From Carya illinoinensis (taxonomy: Eukaryota; Streptophyta; Magnoliopsida; Fagales; Juglandaceae), in the NCBI RefSeq assembly GCF_018687715.1, contig NC_056762.1:23481364-23545363 (forward strand): 64,000 bases of DNA, written 5' to 3'. Below, one piece after another: positions 11,052 through 23,749 of this stretch. Under the pieces are notes generated by a model, which saw nothing but the letters and a program-made list of their open reading frames with translations, made no database searches and was not told the origin of the DNA. Each line of letters opens with the position of its first letter. The first letter of the stretch is position 1. The position numbers were made by a program, and so were the translations under genes.

Positions 11052-12300
11052 ATGGGGGAAACTTTAGAAGCATTATGTCAGAGTCTGTCTTTGTTGGAGC
11101 AAGAAAAAGAGGAGGTTATAGTGAATGAAGGACTACTCAAGGAAACAAAGAAAAGAGGTGAGCATTGCCTATTAGTTTCATTGCTGACGGAAAAGCCTTA
11201 TAACCGTGAGGCTTTCAGGCAGACGTTGAAGAAAATATGGCATCCCGTGAAAAAGATATGGGTGAAGGATTTGGGTTCTAAACTTCTATTGGTGGAATTT
11301 GAAGATCAAAGGGAGAAGGATTGGGTGCAATGTGAGGGGCCTTGGTCTTTTGATAGAAATCTAGTCTTGATGAAAAATTATGAAGGAGGAGTACAGGAAA
11401 CAAAAGTTAAAATATCAACAACCTCCTTCTGGATTAGAATATATGATCTTCCGTTGGGTGCTATGAATGAGAAGGTGGTAAAAATGATTGGACATAGTAT
11501 TGGAGTGGTGGAGGAGATTGATGTTGAAAAGAACGAAGTTGCATGAGGGGAGTTTCTTAGAGTTTGAATAAATTTGGATGTTACAAAGCCCTTGTTGCGG
11601 GGTAAATGTATCAACTTGGGTACTCATGGAGTTTGCTGGGTTCGTTTCTCCTACGAAAGATTACCAATGCTCTGTTATGTGTGTGGCAGATTGGGACACA
11701 GTCATAAGGATTGTAGCATCTAGAAAAGTGATCAAGGAGTTTGTAAAGATGATGATCTTCCTTTTGCTCCATGGCTACGAGTATCTGGCTTCCCTGGAAA
11801 TGCTTACAACCACCGTGAGCAAGCTGAGCAGGGCAGAGTTTCATCTGTAATAGTTTCATATCAAAATTCAAAGGATCAAGCAGGAAATCAGCAAGCTGAT
11901 GGTGCTATTTCAAATTCGACAGTTACATGTAATAATGGAGATGGCTTAAATCGAAGAGGGGCAATTTTTTAGAAGGAATCAAATAAGGTAACCAATAGGG
12001 AGTTTAATGTTGGATTGGTGGAACCACAAGGGGAGGGTGCAAATAAAGTTGACTTTCCGTCTAGAGAAAAGCAAGTATCTCAATGAGCTACTTATAGCCC
12101 ATCAAAGGAGGGCGACCTTAACATAAATAAGGATGTTGAAGCCCAATAGAAAGGGGAATGTGTTGCCCATGATATTGAAATTCAACCTAAGGATGATGCT
12201 GGAATGGAAATGGTGTCTGGAGGCAAGTGGCAGAGGAAAAGAAGAATGACAAGGAAAGGTGCTAATTATCATAATAAAAAAAACTTCAATGAAGAGGAAG
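11052..12300 (+). pseudogene. LINE ORF1: DUF4283 domain and CCHC knuckle
   Basis: The ATG at 11,052 opens 164 codons ending in TGA at 11,544. The block GPWSFDRNLVLMKNYEGG and the following SFWIRIYDLPLGAMNE are the hallmark of the DUF4283 RNA-binding domain in plant L1 ORF1. After the stop and a frame change, CYVCGRLGHSHKDC (11,673-11,714) is a CX2CX4HX4C knuckle. The remainder to about 12,300 is low-complexity and degenerate. Family role: binds LINE RNA to form the ribonucleoprotein. Confidence 0.75.
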
Positions 12301-12425
12301 TGCATTAGAGAGGAAGACTATGACTTGGCCTCTTTGCCTACAACAAAGCAGAGACAGGTTATGAAGGCTGAGAAGATTTCAACTTGAAGATCGGTGGAGG
12401 CTGTGATTTAGCCCCGTCGGGAGCT

Positions 12426-13345
12426 ATGAAACTATTAAGTTGGAATGCATGTGGGCTTGGGAACCCACGTGGCATTTGAGTCCTTCAAGATTTAGTAAAG
12501 AAGGAACATCCTGACATTACGTTTTTGCAACAAAACAAAGGTTAAATGTAGGACTATGGAAAGGATTAAGTATCAAGTGGGGTTCCAAAATTGTTTAACT
12601 ATGGATTGTGAGGGTAGGAGTGGAGGTCTAAGTTTGTTATGGGGAAAGCAGATTGAGTTGACCATTAGAAGCTTCTCTAAGCATCACATTGATGCTTTGG
12701 TGAAGGAAAGTAGTAGAAATGGGGGTCCGTGGTAATTTACAGGTCTATATGGACATCCAAAAACTAGTAGAAGGGCAAAAACTTGGGACTTAATGAGACT
12801 CTTAAATAAAGGTGATCATGGGAGCTAGCTGGTGATGGGAGATTTTAATGAAATCACCAATCGAGCTGAAAAGAAGGGAGGGAAAGATAGAACTGAGTCT
12901 CAAATGGAGAGTTTTAGAAAAATGATAGATGACTATGCTTTCTTAGATTTGGGTTATGAATGTATTAAGTATACCTGGTGGAGCAGTAGGGAAGGGGTGG
13001 ATTCTATTCATGAAAGACTAGATAGAGCTTTAGCAAGCAATGCTTGGTCTCGAGAATTTCCATATGAAAATATCATTCATACAAGTGCAGCATATTCTGA
13101 TCATATTCCAATTGTGCTACAAACTGAGGGTGAATTACAAAAATTTAGGGGTCCCAAACCTTTCAGATTTGAAGCAGTTTGGACAGAAAGTGAAGAGTGT
13201 GAGAAGTTGATTAAGAAGGCTTGGCAGGTTCATTGTGCTAATGGTCCCATTGGAGATGTCATGCATAAGATATTGGGATGTAGTGAAAGCCTATTAAGAT
13301 GGAACAAAGGTAGTTTTGGAGCAATACAAAAGAGATTGAAATAGG
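12426..13345 (+). pseudogene. LINE ORF2, apurinic-type endonuclease domain
   Basis: The ATG at 12,426 starts MKLLSWNACGLGNPRG, the standard opening of plant L1 ORF2 endonucleases. Catalytic blocks include MGDFNEI (12,835) and the C-terminal YSDHIP (13,094). Stops near 12,480 and 12,540 and frame changes interrupt the first 400 bases; the second half is open (170 codons, 12,832-13,344). Family role: nicks target DNA to prime reverse transcription. Confidence 0.78.
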
Positions 13346-14277
13346 CAAGGTTGCATTTAGAGCAGGTTCAAGATGAAAATGCAAGATTTCCAAGGACAGA
13401 AGTAGTACAGAAAGCCCGAGAGGAAGTGCAAATTTGGCTTGAGAGGGAGGAGATATTATGGTGATAGAGATCAAAAGCATTATGGTTAAAAGCTGGTGAC
13501 CAAAATACAAAGTACTTTCATAGAAAAGCTAGTCAAAGGAAAAAAAAGAATACAATCACAAGGCTGAAGGATGAGAATGGTGAGTGGAAAGAAGATGAGA
13601 ATAGGGATGAGATGATCATGAGATACTTCGAAGAATTGTTTACCTCAAATGGTACTTCATCTAATAATGATTTCTTAATATCTCTACAAGGTAGGGATAC
13701 TGCAACAACGAATAAAGATCTAACCAAAGTTTTTACTGAAGCTGAAGTGGAAATTGCATTACAACAAATGAATCCTATCAAAGCTCTTGGACCTGATAGT
13801 ATGGCTCCCATTTTTTTATCAAAAATATTGGCATATTGTAGGAAAGTCTGTGTCAAAGGCTGTGTTGCATGCTCTCAATGAAGGTCAATTTCCTGCTGTA
13901 TTAAATCATATTGTCATTGTTCTTATTCCTAAAACAAAAAAGCCTGGGTCAGTATCACAGTATAGACCCATTAGTTTGTGTAATGTCATTTATAAGTTGA
14001 TCTCTAAGGTCCTATCCAATAGGCTGAAACTTGTGTTACCTCAAGTTATTTCCACTTCTCAAAGTGCTTTTGTAGCTGGTCGTGTCATTTCTGATAATAT
14101 ACTTGTAGCCCATGAAGTGATTGATTATTTAAGAAGAAAAAGGAATGGCAAAGAGGTTTACATGTCTATTAAGTTAGATATTAGCAAAGCCTATGATAGG
14201 CTTGAATGGCATTACTTGGAGGCTATTATGCAAAATATGGGTATTGCTCCTAGGTGGATTCATTTAGTCATGCTTTG

Positions 14278-16682
14278 TGTGACGCCCCCAAATTCCGTTT
14301 GGGATCGGACGAACATTTGAAGCATCAAGACATGCAACATAAGGTTACCTGCCCCCGTTCATGACATATAAGATGCAATGTTCCTAACATGCATCTACCA
14401 ATATTCAATATTCGCAGCAGATAAATTTTTTCTTTAGCAATACTATGCACCAAATTGAAAATATCCCAAATGCTTAAAACATACTTCATACATAAAAACC
14501 CATTGAACAACTAAGATCAGAACACTAGTCCAAAATGGTTATGATCCAAAAAGTACTAGAGATGCAACTCAATCGTACAAGTAGTAATTTACGTTAATTA
14601 CTATATTAACATTGATGTCGCACCGTCGCTTAGTCAACTGTGTCTAGTTGATCAGTTCCTGATTCTCCTTCAGGTCCTGTAACAAGATCTACCATTCGGG
14701 GGAAATGGTAGTTGGGACTACCAAAGTGAGATTTGATTACAAATCTCAGTAAGTTAACAAAAAACTTCCACACAAGCTAATGATGCATGGATGACAGTAA
14801 AAGCATAAATGCATAATCAAATTCATAAGTAATTAAAGCATAACTTGACGTACAACATAGCATAATTGACATAACTTAAATTGAAACATGAACTGAACTT
14901 GACTTGACATGAACTTCTTGATCTAAAACTTGAATTAGCATGAACTTACTCTGAAACTTGAATTAACATGAACGTGATATGAAACTTGACTTATCATGAA
15001 CTTGTTTTGAAACTTTACTTAACATGAAAAATACATATTCCACAGTTGTTGTGGCCCCATGTATTCTACACAAACTTGACTTAACATGAAAAATACATAC
15101 TCCACAGTTGTTGTGACCCCATGTATTCTACACAAACTTGACTTAACATGAAAAATACATACTCCATAGTTGTTGTGGCCCCATGTATTCTACGTGTAAA
15201 TACATACTCCACAGTTGTTGTGGCCCCATGTATTCTACGGAAACTTATTCTTTAACTGCTTAAATATATACTCCACAGTTGTTATGACCCCATGTATTCT
15301 ACGTGTCACAATTGCTGTGTCTCACGTAGTGTATGCGTCACAATTGTTGTGACCCCATACATAAGTAATCAAGATGAAACGTGACTGGAATATGAAATGA
15401 CTGAAGCCCTAACTTAACATAACGTGACTTGAACATAACTTGAAATACATGACCAACTTGAGATAGAAACATTTCGTAACATGGCATAACATATAATAGA
15501 CAACATATTTAACATGACATACTTGCAACAGTGAATATTACATGACTTGACATACATGTAATAGATGGCATACTTAGCATGACGTACTTGTAAGGTACAA
15601 TAATACATGACAGAATATATTATGTAATAGATAAAAATTGATGACAGAATAAATTTTGTATAATAGACAATTACATGATAACTTGGCATGGCATGACATA
15701 TATGATAATACACATACATACACTGTAGTTTCTTTACTTAGCACACATACACAGTAGACTGCTAGTAAGTTAAAAGCTAACTTACCTCGATCGTTGCGTT
15801 TCTTATAAAGGGATGAAAAAGGGTTGAAAATCTCCACGCAAAAAGACCAAAAAATCTGCCCGAGAGAGCTCTTTTGGGTTTCTCTCTAAGAACGGGGTGA
15901 AGAAATGATTAAAGTGAAGTAAGTGTGTCTTGCACAACTCAAGACTTCTGTAGGGGGATTATTCGGACCTTAATGATCATTGAGTGGAGGTATACATGTG
16001 ACATGAAGTGAAGGATAGTGGGGGGCAAAGGACAAAAGCTATGGGGCATGGTGCTTGATGGGGTGGGTTCCTCCATACTATTGAGTGCAGCTTGTGGCAA
16101 TGAATGATCTGCCAAGTGGGGGAGGAAACTTCTCCAAGAAGCCTTGCCAAGGTGGCCAAATTCGTGGGACTTAGTGGGCCTCAATTTGGTTGATCAGATG
16201 AAAAGATTTTGCTTAGGTGTCATGATCTCACACCTTGATTTCCTTCACAATTCCATCTAATGGTTTCTTTTTGTGCCAAGTATCTAATACTATTAATTAT
16301 GTGTGGTTAAGATCTTGCCAAGTGTCCAAATAAAATTTCGCTAACCTAATTTGGACATTACACACTGTGATTTTGAAAACACTGCGCTTAGTACATTTAC
16401 CGAGGTTACTATTCACTCCAAAAATAAACGTAATAAACTTAGTACTGAAAAATCCTAAATATTCAATTAAGCCTAGTGGTGTAGACTATAATGTATTCTG
16501 ACACTTCTAACTATCTCAAATAATTAAAATCGCATTTCTGGCATCATAGTGAGTGATAATACTAGCTATGTTGACAGGCTAAAACCTATGCGATTAGTTG
16601 ATTTGTGAAAACTTATGGGATCTTCACGAGGTTCCTAAAACTAATAGAAATTTCACAATTAAATTTCTAGCGAGCTGTTACA
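14278..16682 (-). mobile_element. Solo LTR of a Ty3/gypsy element, inverted, in LINE RT
   Basis: It begins TGTGACGCCCCCAAATTCCG and ends AGCTGTTACA, flanked by a perfect 5-bp duplication ctttg (14,273-14,277 and 16,683-16,687). The left terminus resembles the reverse-complemented end of the chromovirus LTRs elsewhere in the window, so I infer minus orientation and a related clade, but the internal sequence differs. No coding domain is present. Removing it restores continuous text of the LINE at the nucleotide level. Confidence 0.85.
15040..15360. repeat. Minisatellite within the solo LTR
   Basis: About six imperfect repeats of a unit built on CACAGTTGTTGTG followed by CCCCATGTATTCTAC, partly spaced by CTTGACTTAACATG units. 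The core CACAGTTGTTGTG is close to an inverted repeat. The upstream region 14,880-15,020 holds shorter repeats of GAACTTGACTTGACAT. Repeats sit inside a transposon and show none of the features of a CRISPR array. Confidence 0.75.
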
Positions 16683-18769
16683 CTTTGTGTCAAATCTGTC
16701 ACTTTTTCTATTCTTATTAATGGAGAACCAATTGGCCCTATTTATCCATCTAGTGGGATTAGACAGGGGGATCCCCTATCTCCCTATCTATTCTTATTGG
16801 GAATTGAGGGACTCATAGCTCTATTGACTCAAGCTGCCACAAGGAAGAAGATTTCAGGCATTAGAGTGTGCAGAGGGGCTCTTGTGGTGAACCAATTGTT
16901 TTTGTAGATGATAGTATCTTGTTTTGCAATGCCACTCTTTAAGAAAATGTGGAGGTACAAAGAATCATTGAATCTTATGAGAACAATTCAGGCCAAAGAA
17001 TCAATCGAGAGAAGACTGGAATGGTGGTTAGTAATAATGTCTCTTCAGCAACAACAATGGAAGGAAAAACTTTTATCTCAAGGGGGCAAAGAAATTTTAA
17101 TTAAGGCAATGGCACTAGCAATTCCAACATATGCTATGTCTTGTTTTAAATTGCCAAGCTCCCTTTGTTTTGAGTTAGAACAGATGATGGCAAAGTTTTG
17201 GTGGGAGCAGAAAAAGGAAGAGAAGAAGATACATTGGGTAAGTTGGAAAAGGATAGGTGAGACTAAAGATGATTGACTCACTCAAAAATGAGTAGCACTA
17301 ATGCCATCCCAAGTGCAGGAGGATGTCGTGTAATAATTAGAAATAAATTCCTAGATCGTCTCCTCAGGGAAAGTTGCTTAAAATTAAACTCGTTGAAAAA
17401 ATGTGAAAAACTTCACAAAGAGAAAATAAAATGATGGTATATGCAATGGATGGAAAAGGGTACTAGTCATGGACTAGATTCATGTCTTTTGATTTTTTTT
17501 TGTTTGTTGGATTGGAATGTAAAGGACTAATAAATTAAACTCAGAAATTAATAAAACTAAATTAAGCATTAAACTTAGGACTGTTCATCCGGGTTCCAAC
17601 CCGGGAACCCGGGTATATCCAGACCGGAATCCGGATTCTGAATCCGGGCCGGAACCCGGACCACATTGATCCGGGTCAGACTTGGGCCGAAAACCGAATG
17701 ATTCCAGGTTTCTAAAAACCCGGATTCCGGGTTCCGGGTTTAAATCCGATTTTTTTTTTTCTGTATGTTATTATTGATTTTGCAGGAATATATGTTTATA
17801 AAAAATCCTATATTTTATTACAACTTTTTCAAGAAATAATGTTGAAAAGCAAAAAATTTTTGTTGTATAAAACTCTATATTTCTCATTGTCCATAATGAT
17901 AAAAAATATCAAAATGAAAAACTAGATTTATGTTAAGAATAGCAAAGGCTATAAACAACTAATGAAATTTTATAACTAAATGCATGTAAAAAAAAAAAAA
18001 AAATCCACTACATATTACATTGTCTGAACAAATTTGCTTAGAACAAAACAAAACACAATCATTGTTTTAATTAAACTCCAATACACAACAACAAATATGA
18101 ACTACTTTACTACATCATCGAGGAAGGACTTTGATTTGCTATCATCATGAAAATAGTCCCACATTTTGATTTGTGCCATCCACCTGCAGTTCATCAAAAG
18201 AAAAACAGAGAGAAGCCACCACTTTTGATATGATTGGCATAACTACTTCTACTTCTTAATTAAGCATGCATCTTATAATTGATGTAGTTATGTAGATACC
18301 ATTGTTTAACATAGAAGCTGGTATCTTAAGCAACATGTTTTTATTTAAGAAAAATCTATGGCAAGTCACTTCTCAACTAAGCTCAACCGCAATCATAAAA
18401 AGTCAGTTGGTTCTGGTTATCCATCTTCAACTATAATTGATTATACATATGCACTATAGGAAAAAGGAAAACCTACTTTCGGATGGCATGCTTAAGAAAT
18501 GTGAAGGCAGCAATTAATACACAGTCCTCATGCCATTATTTTCCACCCTAACAAACAACATCTAGGATCCAAGGTTTTGAAATGCCATTATCTTGAGCAG
18601 TCTAAATTGCACCCAGATAACTCTTCGCCCAAGTAGGAAATTAGTAAACGAAATGGAAAAAAGAAACGACAAAAGACTCTGTAATAAAACCTAATTAAAA
18701 CAGAAATAGAAACTCTGTAATTTGAAGAATTCATGCTAAGACTCAATTACTACAAAGAAGCAGGTATAC

Positions 18770-18859
18770 AAAGAAGTCGTCGCCGTCACCGCCCTGGGGC
18801 TCACTCAAACCAGTCTCGTCGTCAGAGCTTATGTCCAATATCACGGGCATGGAATCCAT
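18770..18859 (-). pseudogene. Putative captured host exon inside the hAT element
   Basis: An ATG at 18,859 on the minus strand opens a 30-codon segment beginning MDSMPVILDISSDDE, followed by GT (18,768-18,769) as a possible donor. The hydrophobic-acidic core VILDISSDDE looks like a SUMO-interacting motif, and the upstream strand carries AAACCCTAG, a telo-box often seen in plant 5' UTRs. A second possible exon after a TGCAG acceptor lies near 18,108-18,184. I do not recognise the gene with certainty. Capture is an inference. Confidence 0.35.
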
Positions 18860-19300
18860 TGAAAATATTCTTTCCCAAAAACAAAATCGCCACCTAGGGT
18901 TTCCTAAACAGAATTGAATTTCTCATGCGCTTTCTTGGGTGGATAAAGATTTCCCGAGAAAATCTCACAGTACCAAAAAGAAGACTGGGCTAGTGGTCGA
19001 AACGAAAAAACCACTAGAGAAATCCCCAAAAAAAACCCTAAAACTCCCATTCGGCAAATCACTAGATCTATCCAAGCACAGAGAGACCCAGTTCACCAAA
19101 TCACTAGATCTATCACATTTACAGGGAGAGAGACTTACCGAGAGGGAGAGAGAGAGGGTTTTTCTTCATCGGCACTAGAATGAAGACTCTCAGACCGCGG
19201 GATCCCAAGCTCAAGCTCGACAACAGAGAGATCGTGGTCACTGGTAGGGGAGTTGGGGAGTGAAGAACGAAGGAGGTTACGGGGCGGCTAGGGTTTCGTG

Positions 19301-19304
<4 letters not shown>

Positions 19305-19372
<68 letters not shown>
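19305..19372. repeat. (GA)n microsatellite
   Basis: An uninterrupted run of about 34 GA units inside the hAT element. Open frames overlapping it on both strands (Ser/Leu or Arg/Glu repeats) are artefacts of the repeat. Confidence 0.97.
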
Positions 19373-19377
<5 letters not shown>

Positions 19378-21806
19378 GGAAGTGGGGAGACGGGGTCACG
19401 GGACTCGGGAGACGAGGCTTTAGAGAGAGAGAGGGTTTTTTTGAAGCTTTTATACAAACCCAGTTAACCGGGTTCTAAAACGGAACCCGGGTTTCATACC
19501 CGGGTCCGGTCCGGATCTATCCGATTTTGCAAATACGGAGTTCGACCCGGATTTTATCCAGGCCGAAAACTGCAACCGAAAATCCGGTTTTCTAGATTCC
19601 GGGCCGGACTGGATAAAAACCGGTCCGGATGAACAGCCCTAATTAAACTAAATTAGAAAGTAATTGACAAAACATGAACTGAAAATTTAAAATGCCCAAA
19701 ACCAAGATTCTAGAATTCATCTTTGTAATTAAATCATGAATTCTCAAAATAACACATAACAGTTGTAATCACTATTAAATGAAAACTTAAAGAAGTAAGA
19801 AAAATAAATAACACGAAATAAGTAAACAGAAACTCAAAAGTATTCTATAAACTTTAAACTGAAGTTAAATAAAATAGGGAATGAAAAGTCTAAACGAAAA
19901 CTTCCTTTCACTATTCAATTGAAATTCAAAACAAAAAGGAACAATTTCTCACGTATCACTCTTGAAAATTAATCTCTAAACCTTTAATAAAAACTCTATA
20001 ACAATTTCTCTGCTCTCCACGTATGATGTTCAGAAAAATCAAAAACAAAAACAAAAGCTTAAAACCAAACCTTTCTTGCAATAAATTAAGGTAACACAAT
20101 TAATTAGAACTTCTAAAACAATTCTTTATGAAACAAAATAGCACACTTGATTAAAACTTTTAAAACAATTTCTTTTTGTTACATGAAATAAACTAGTAAT
20201 GAAACAAACTAGCACACTTAATATTAAGGTATTACTCTTAATGAAATAAAAGTCTAGAACAAATCTTAATACACTTAATAAAAATGCTAAAACAACAAAG
20301 CTTTGAAACTAAAAGGAGAAACAAAATTTCTTAAAACAAAAAGGAACTAATTCTTTCAAGTACATAGCAGAAAATTGTGTGTGTTGAGTTGTGTTTGTCT
20401 AAGTTTGAGTTGTCCTAGTTGTTCTCCTTGTAAGCTTCGGACTGCACCCATTTTATAGCCGAACATCTTGGCTAGTTCATCTCTCATTCAATTGGTTTCG
20501 CACTTCAATCTTGCATTCACACTCAATTTGCATTCACACCTCAATTGGTTTCACACTTCATTCTTGCATTCACACCTCAATTTCGGCCACTTGCATTCCT
20601 CTTTAATTGCCGTGTCTTGCATTGCATTCCTCCTCTCTTATTTTATTCAATTGGTTTATTAATTCAAACCAAACAACCAAGTCTTCATGCCTAACTTCTT
20701 GCCTAACTTGTTGCCTAACTTGTTGCCTAACTTGTTGACTAACTTCATGCAAATGCATACACGGTTTCTTCATTGCCTCTCCAGCCGACTTCATCAATTT
20801 GTTTTCTTCAATTTCAGCACACAACATACTTTAATTCCAGCACATCATGCACTTTAATTTCAGCACATGTTTCTCTATATGTTCTTCTTTATACATGTCA
20901 AGCTTCAATGAATTTCCACCGATGTCTCCTCTCTTTGTTAAAAACTCCTACACGGTTCTTCTTTCTTTTTCACATCCAGCAATATATATATATATATATA
21001 AATAGCTGCCTCAAGTTGCAAACTCATTCCTCCAATTCACGGCTCTTCATTAATAATCATCACCAACTCCACAAGTCAAGTAATGCATGGCACCTCCCTT
21101 TTTAGACTTTAACTTTGCATGGACAGCAGCAGCCTTTGATTGCACCAACTTCTTCACATGTTCCTCACCTTAATTTAGCTGCACCAACCGATGTAAGTTA
21201 AGCCAAACAAGCAACCTCCCAATTAATGTATAATTTAGGTGGGTTGGAAATGAGTTGGTGGATTTGTGGGGTGATTGGTGTAGCCGTGTATGAGGTTAGA
21301 TGGAGTTGGGATTGTTTAAATGGTGGGAAAGCTTAAGACAAAGTATGAACAAGGCATGAACATAATGAACCATGGTTTGCACGAAAAATGGAGATGGAGA
21401 TTAAAAAAAAAAAAAAACACTCAACAACAAAATAACACAAATGAAAAATTAGCTTGAGCAACTTCCATTCAAAGATGGCAAGAAGTGCTTCTATCTTTTG
21501 AGGTTCATGAATTGAACCCAAAAGATGGAAAGATAGCTCAAGAAACTTTATGAACATGAAGAACAAGAAAAACAATGGTACAAATGCAAATGATAATGGA
21601 AAGCAAGAAAAATTATGGACTAGAATGCATAGTAATCAATAGTTGGTAGAATTCAAGCATAAATTCATGCTTTTAATCAATTAAAATCACAACTTTGATT
21701 TATTCATTTTAACCATTTTTCCATTTAAAACCAATAATAATGTCATGATGAATTTAAAATACATTGGTTTTAAATAGTTAAAATGTGCAATATTTCAGCT
21801 CAATCA

Positions 21807-22244
21807 TATTTCCCAACTAGCATTTTGCTAATCCTTGAGCAAAATAGTGAAAATTAATTGAGATGAACATTACATAAAGCTCAAAATTCAAACAAAAACA
21901 ATCAAACATAATTCTGAATTCTCACAAAAAAATTGATTCGTGACTACTCAACACCATGAGTTGTATCCACAAGGAAAGTCTCAGTAATTGTTCACATAGA
22001 ATTGGGGCAAATGTCTTAGAACTCAGATATGTGTGTGTGGCTAAACCTCTGTATGTTCCTCACTAATAAACATGATTTATCATAGGATTTTTCAACCTTA
22101 AGATTAATCATTATTGATTCTAACTACCTCAAAGCCTAAGGGACTAGCAGTTTTCATGCCAACTCTGTTTAAAGGTTGATTATTCAACCCCCAAAGTTTT
22201 GGGTAACTGTTTCTAGCCCTTTATTTAGGAAAACTTACATGATC

Positions 22245-22282
<38 letters not shown>

Positions 22283-23026
22283 TTATATATAAGGCTCGGT
22301 AGTCCTGCAGTTTATTTCTCCTGTTTTAAATCAATGAACATTAATGAGGAACACTACAAGTGTAAGCATGTGCAAAATGTTCTTTCAAAACTTGCCCTAC
22401 ATTCTATATAAATCATACTAATTCTCATTTTTGTAAATATCGCATCCCAGTGTTTCAAGTCACTCCTCAACAAAATATGAGGCATCATAAGTCATGTTCT
22501 ATGCTTAAGGTTGAAAATAAATCTTTACAAAATAATTCCGCTCAACTATTCCACCAAGATACACAAATCTAACAAACATGCCAGAAGTGTGTGTTAATCG
22601 TTTATGTTTTAATGCACCTCACAAATTTTTTTTTAGGTACTAATATTTTTTTTTTAAACACATTTTTAACAGAATTTTAACACATTTTTAACAGAAAACC
22701 CTTCCCCCAACTAAATGTGACATTGTCCTCAATGTTCAGCAATTGAATATTCGATGATGTATGTTATACAGACATGAATTGGAGCAAGATAAACACTGTA
22801 GAACATATATTGAGACGAAAATGATTAAACAGAGAGGAAAAAATTCACCTGAGATATTCGAGCGTACACAAGGAGTAGATTTCTGTTAAAGTTGAAAACA
22901 CAAAAAGCAAAAGAAAGAAAAACAAAACAAACAAATACGGTATATACAATGAAGAATCAGAAATTAATTCAATATGCAAAACAAGCAAGAAAGTAAAAGA
23001 ATTTTTTTTTTTATTTTTTTTTACTT
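21807..23026 (-). other. Athila 3' non-coding region
   Basis: No supported gene. It holds a T-rich tract (22,247-22,284) and, read on the minus strand, two copies of a motif of the form TTGAGGAC...TTAGTTGGGGG: one at 22,702-22,739 and a weaker one ending at the LTR (21,807-21,840, sense end AGTTGGGAAATA). The latter is in the position of the polypurine tract that primes plus-strand DNA. Confidence 0.6.
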
Positions 23027-23611
23027 TTACATAAACTTGAGGTTCTTAGCCTCATGTTTGAGACGCTCATTCTCTTCATACAATATCATGTCATCCTTAT
23101 CCATGGGAACTGGCAAGCGGAATGAAGAATCTAATAGAGATTTCAACTGTTTATTCTTCTGCTGAATGATTCCTTCCCTTGTGTGAGACTCTTGAACAAT
23201 TCGTTGAAGAACAACAATTTGTTCTTTAAGCCTTTCAACCTCATGGTTTTTGGCTTGTACCCGCTGGGAAAAAGCAACAATAGAGGATGAGTAGCGAGTC
23301 CCAAGACTCACCAAGTCGTAGATAGCATCGGAGTCTGACTTATTAGCCAAACTATTATTCTCTTGTTGCAACATGGCACCAATGGTAGTTGCAGAAAGGA
23401 CAGGAGGTTGAGATGCAGAATGTCTCATGGATGGATTTAGAGAAATGTTAGAAGAATGAGCCATTGACAAAAGAATAGAAGGCTTAAAACGAGAATGTTG
23501 AAAGATTGCAGATGAGTTATAGAGATGAGAAGAAAACTTGATGCGGATTGGATGAACTTCAGGACTGATTTTATAGAGATAGCATAAAGAACCAGACGAG
23601 CTATCATCCAA
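23027..23611 (-). CDS. Athila additional 3' ORF, coiled-coil protein of unknown function
   Basis: An intact 194-codon frame downstream of pol. The N-terminal third is Ser/His-rich without recognised motif; the C-terminal half (about residues 100-190) is Leu/Glu/Gln/Lys-rich with heptad-like spacing (for example VERLKEQIVVLQRIVQ) and predicts a coiled coil. I see no signal peptide or strong membrane segment, so it is not an obvious envelope-like protein, which some Athila elements carry at this position. It has no stops although gag-pol has seven. Flanking copies of a polypurine-type motif lie at 22,702 and 23,820. Confidence 0.5.
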   Translation of the reverse strand: MDDSSSGSLCYLYKISPEVHPIRIKFSSHLYNSSAIFQHSRFKPSILLSMAHSSNISLNPSMRHSASQPPVLSATTIGAMLQQENNSLANKSDSDAIYDLVSLGTRYSSSIVAFSQRVQAKNHEVERLKEQIVVLQRIVQESHTREGIIQQKNKQLKSLLDSSFRLPVPMDKDDMILYEENERLKHEAKNLKFM

Positions 23612-23749
23612 GTCAAAGAGTAATGTAAATTTTTTTCGGTGAAAATGACATTTCTTAGAAACTCGGAGCCTTCAATCTCGTTTGTCAACAACATTAGGCG
23701 ATTTTTTTCAAATCTCCAGCTACACTTGTCAGGTCACGGACGGATCCAA

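Larger units (their letters stand above)
13345..17273 (+). pseudogene. LINE ORF2 reverse transcriptase domain, split by a solo LTR
   Basis: RT blocks are LGPDSMAP (13,790), YRPISLCNVIYKLISKVL (13,962), DISKAYDRLEW (14,178), then after the solo LTR GIRQGDPLSPYLF (16,760), a catalytic box reading FVDD in the frame used at 16,899-16,910, and the thumb-like KILIKAMALAIPTYAMSCF region (17,090-17,150). Frame changes occur near 13,850 and 16,900. The frame is cut at 14,277/16,683 by a solo LTR and at 17,273/32,155 by an Athila element; text on each side of each insertion joins without loss. Confidence 0.82.
17576..19641. mobile_element. Non-autonomous hAT element (possible Pack-hAT)
   Basis: Terminal inverted repeats begin TAGGACTGTTCATCCGG and end CCGGATGAACAGCCCTA, with a perfect 8-bp duplication attaaact (17,568-17,575 and 19,642-19,649), the hAT signature. 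The empty site is present in the other LTR near 30,012. Subterminal regions are packed with short repeats built on CCGG, AACCCGG and TCCGGGT. No transposase frame is seen. The interior resembles genic DNA, including a plausible first exon at 18,770-18,859. Confidence 0.92.
17274..21806 (-). repeat. Athila 3' LTR (left copy), containing a hAT insertion
   Basis: Ends TGACTCACTC and GCTCAATCA match the right LTR. Without the hAT element and its duplicated 8 bp it is about 2.46 kb. It differs from the right LTR in the copy number of a 12-bp unit (GCCTAACTTGTT, 20,697-20,735) and in scattered substitutions. A TA microsatellite lies at 20,984-21,001. Short open frames inside it recur in the right LTR and are not genes. 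Confidence 0.9.

Noticed and set aside
15040..15360. Regularly spaced repeats resembling a CRISPR array
   Set aside because: Units are imperfect and spacers are themselves repetitive; it lies in a plant LTR with a target duplication, and no cas genes exist.
19119..19478. Open frames rich in Ser/Leu and Arg/Glu repeats
   Set aside because: They translate a (GA)n microsatellite inside the hAT element.
20468..21105. Open frames of 64-110 codons in the Athila LTR, repeated at 30,838-31,453
   Set aside because: They are duplicated only because LTRs are duplicated; reading frames differ in length between copies and show no protein family signal.
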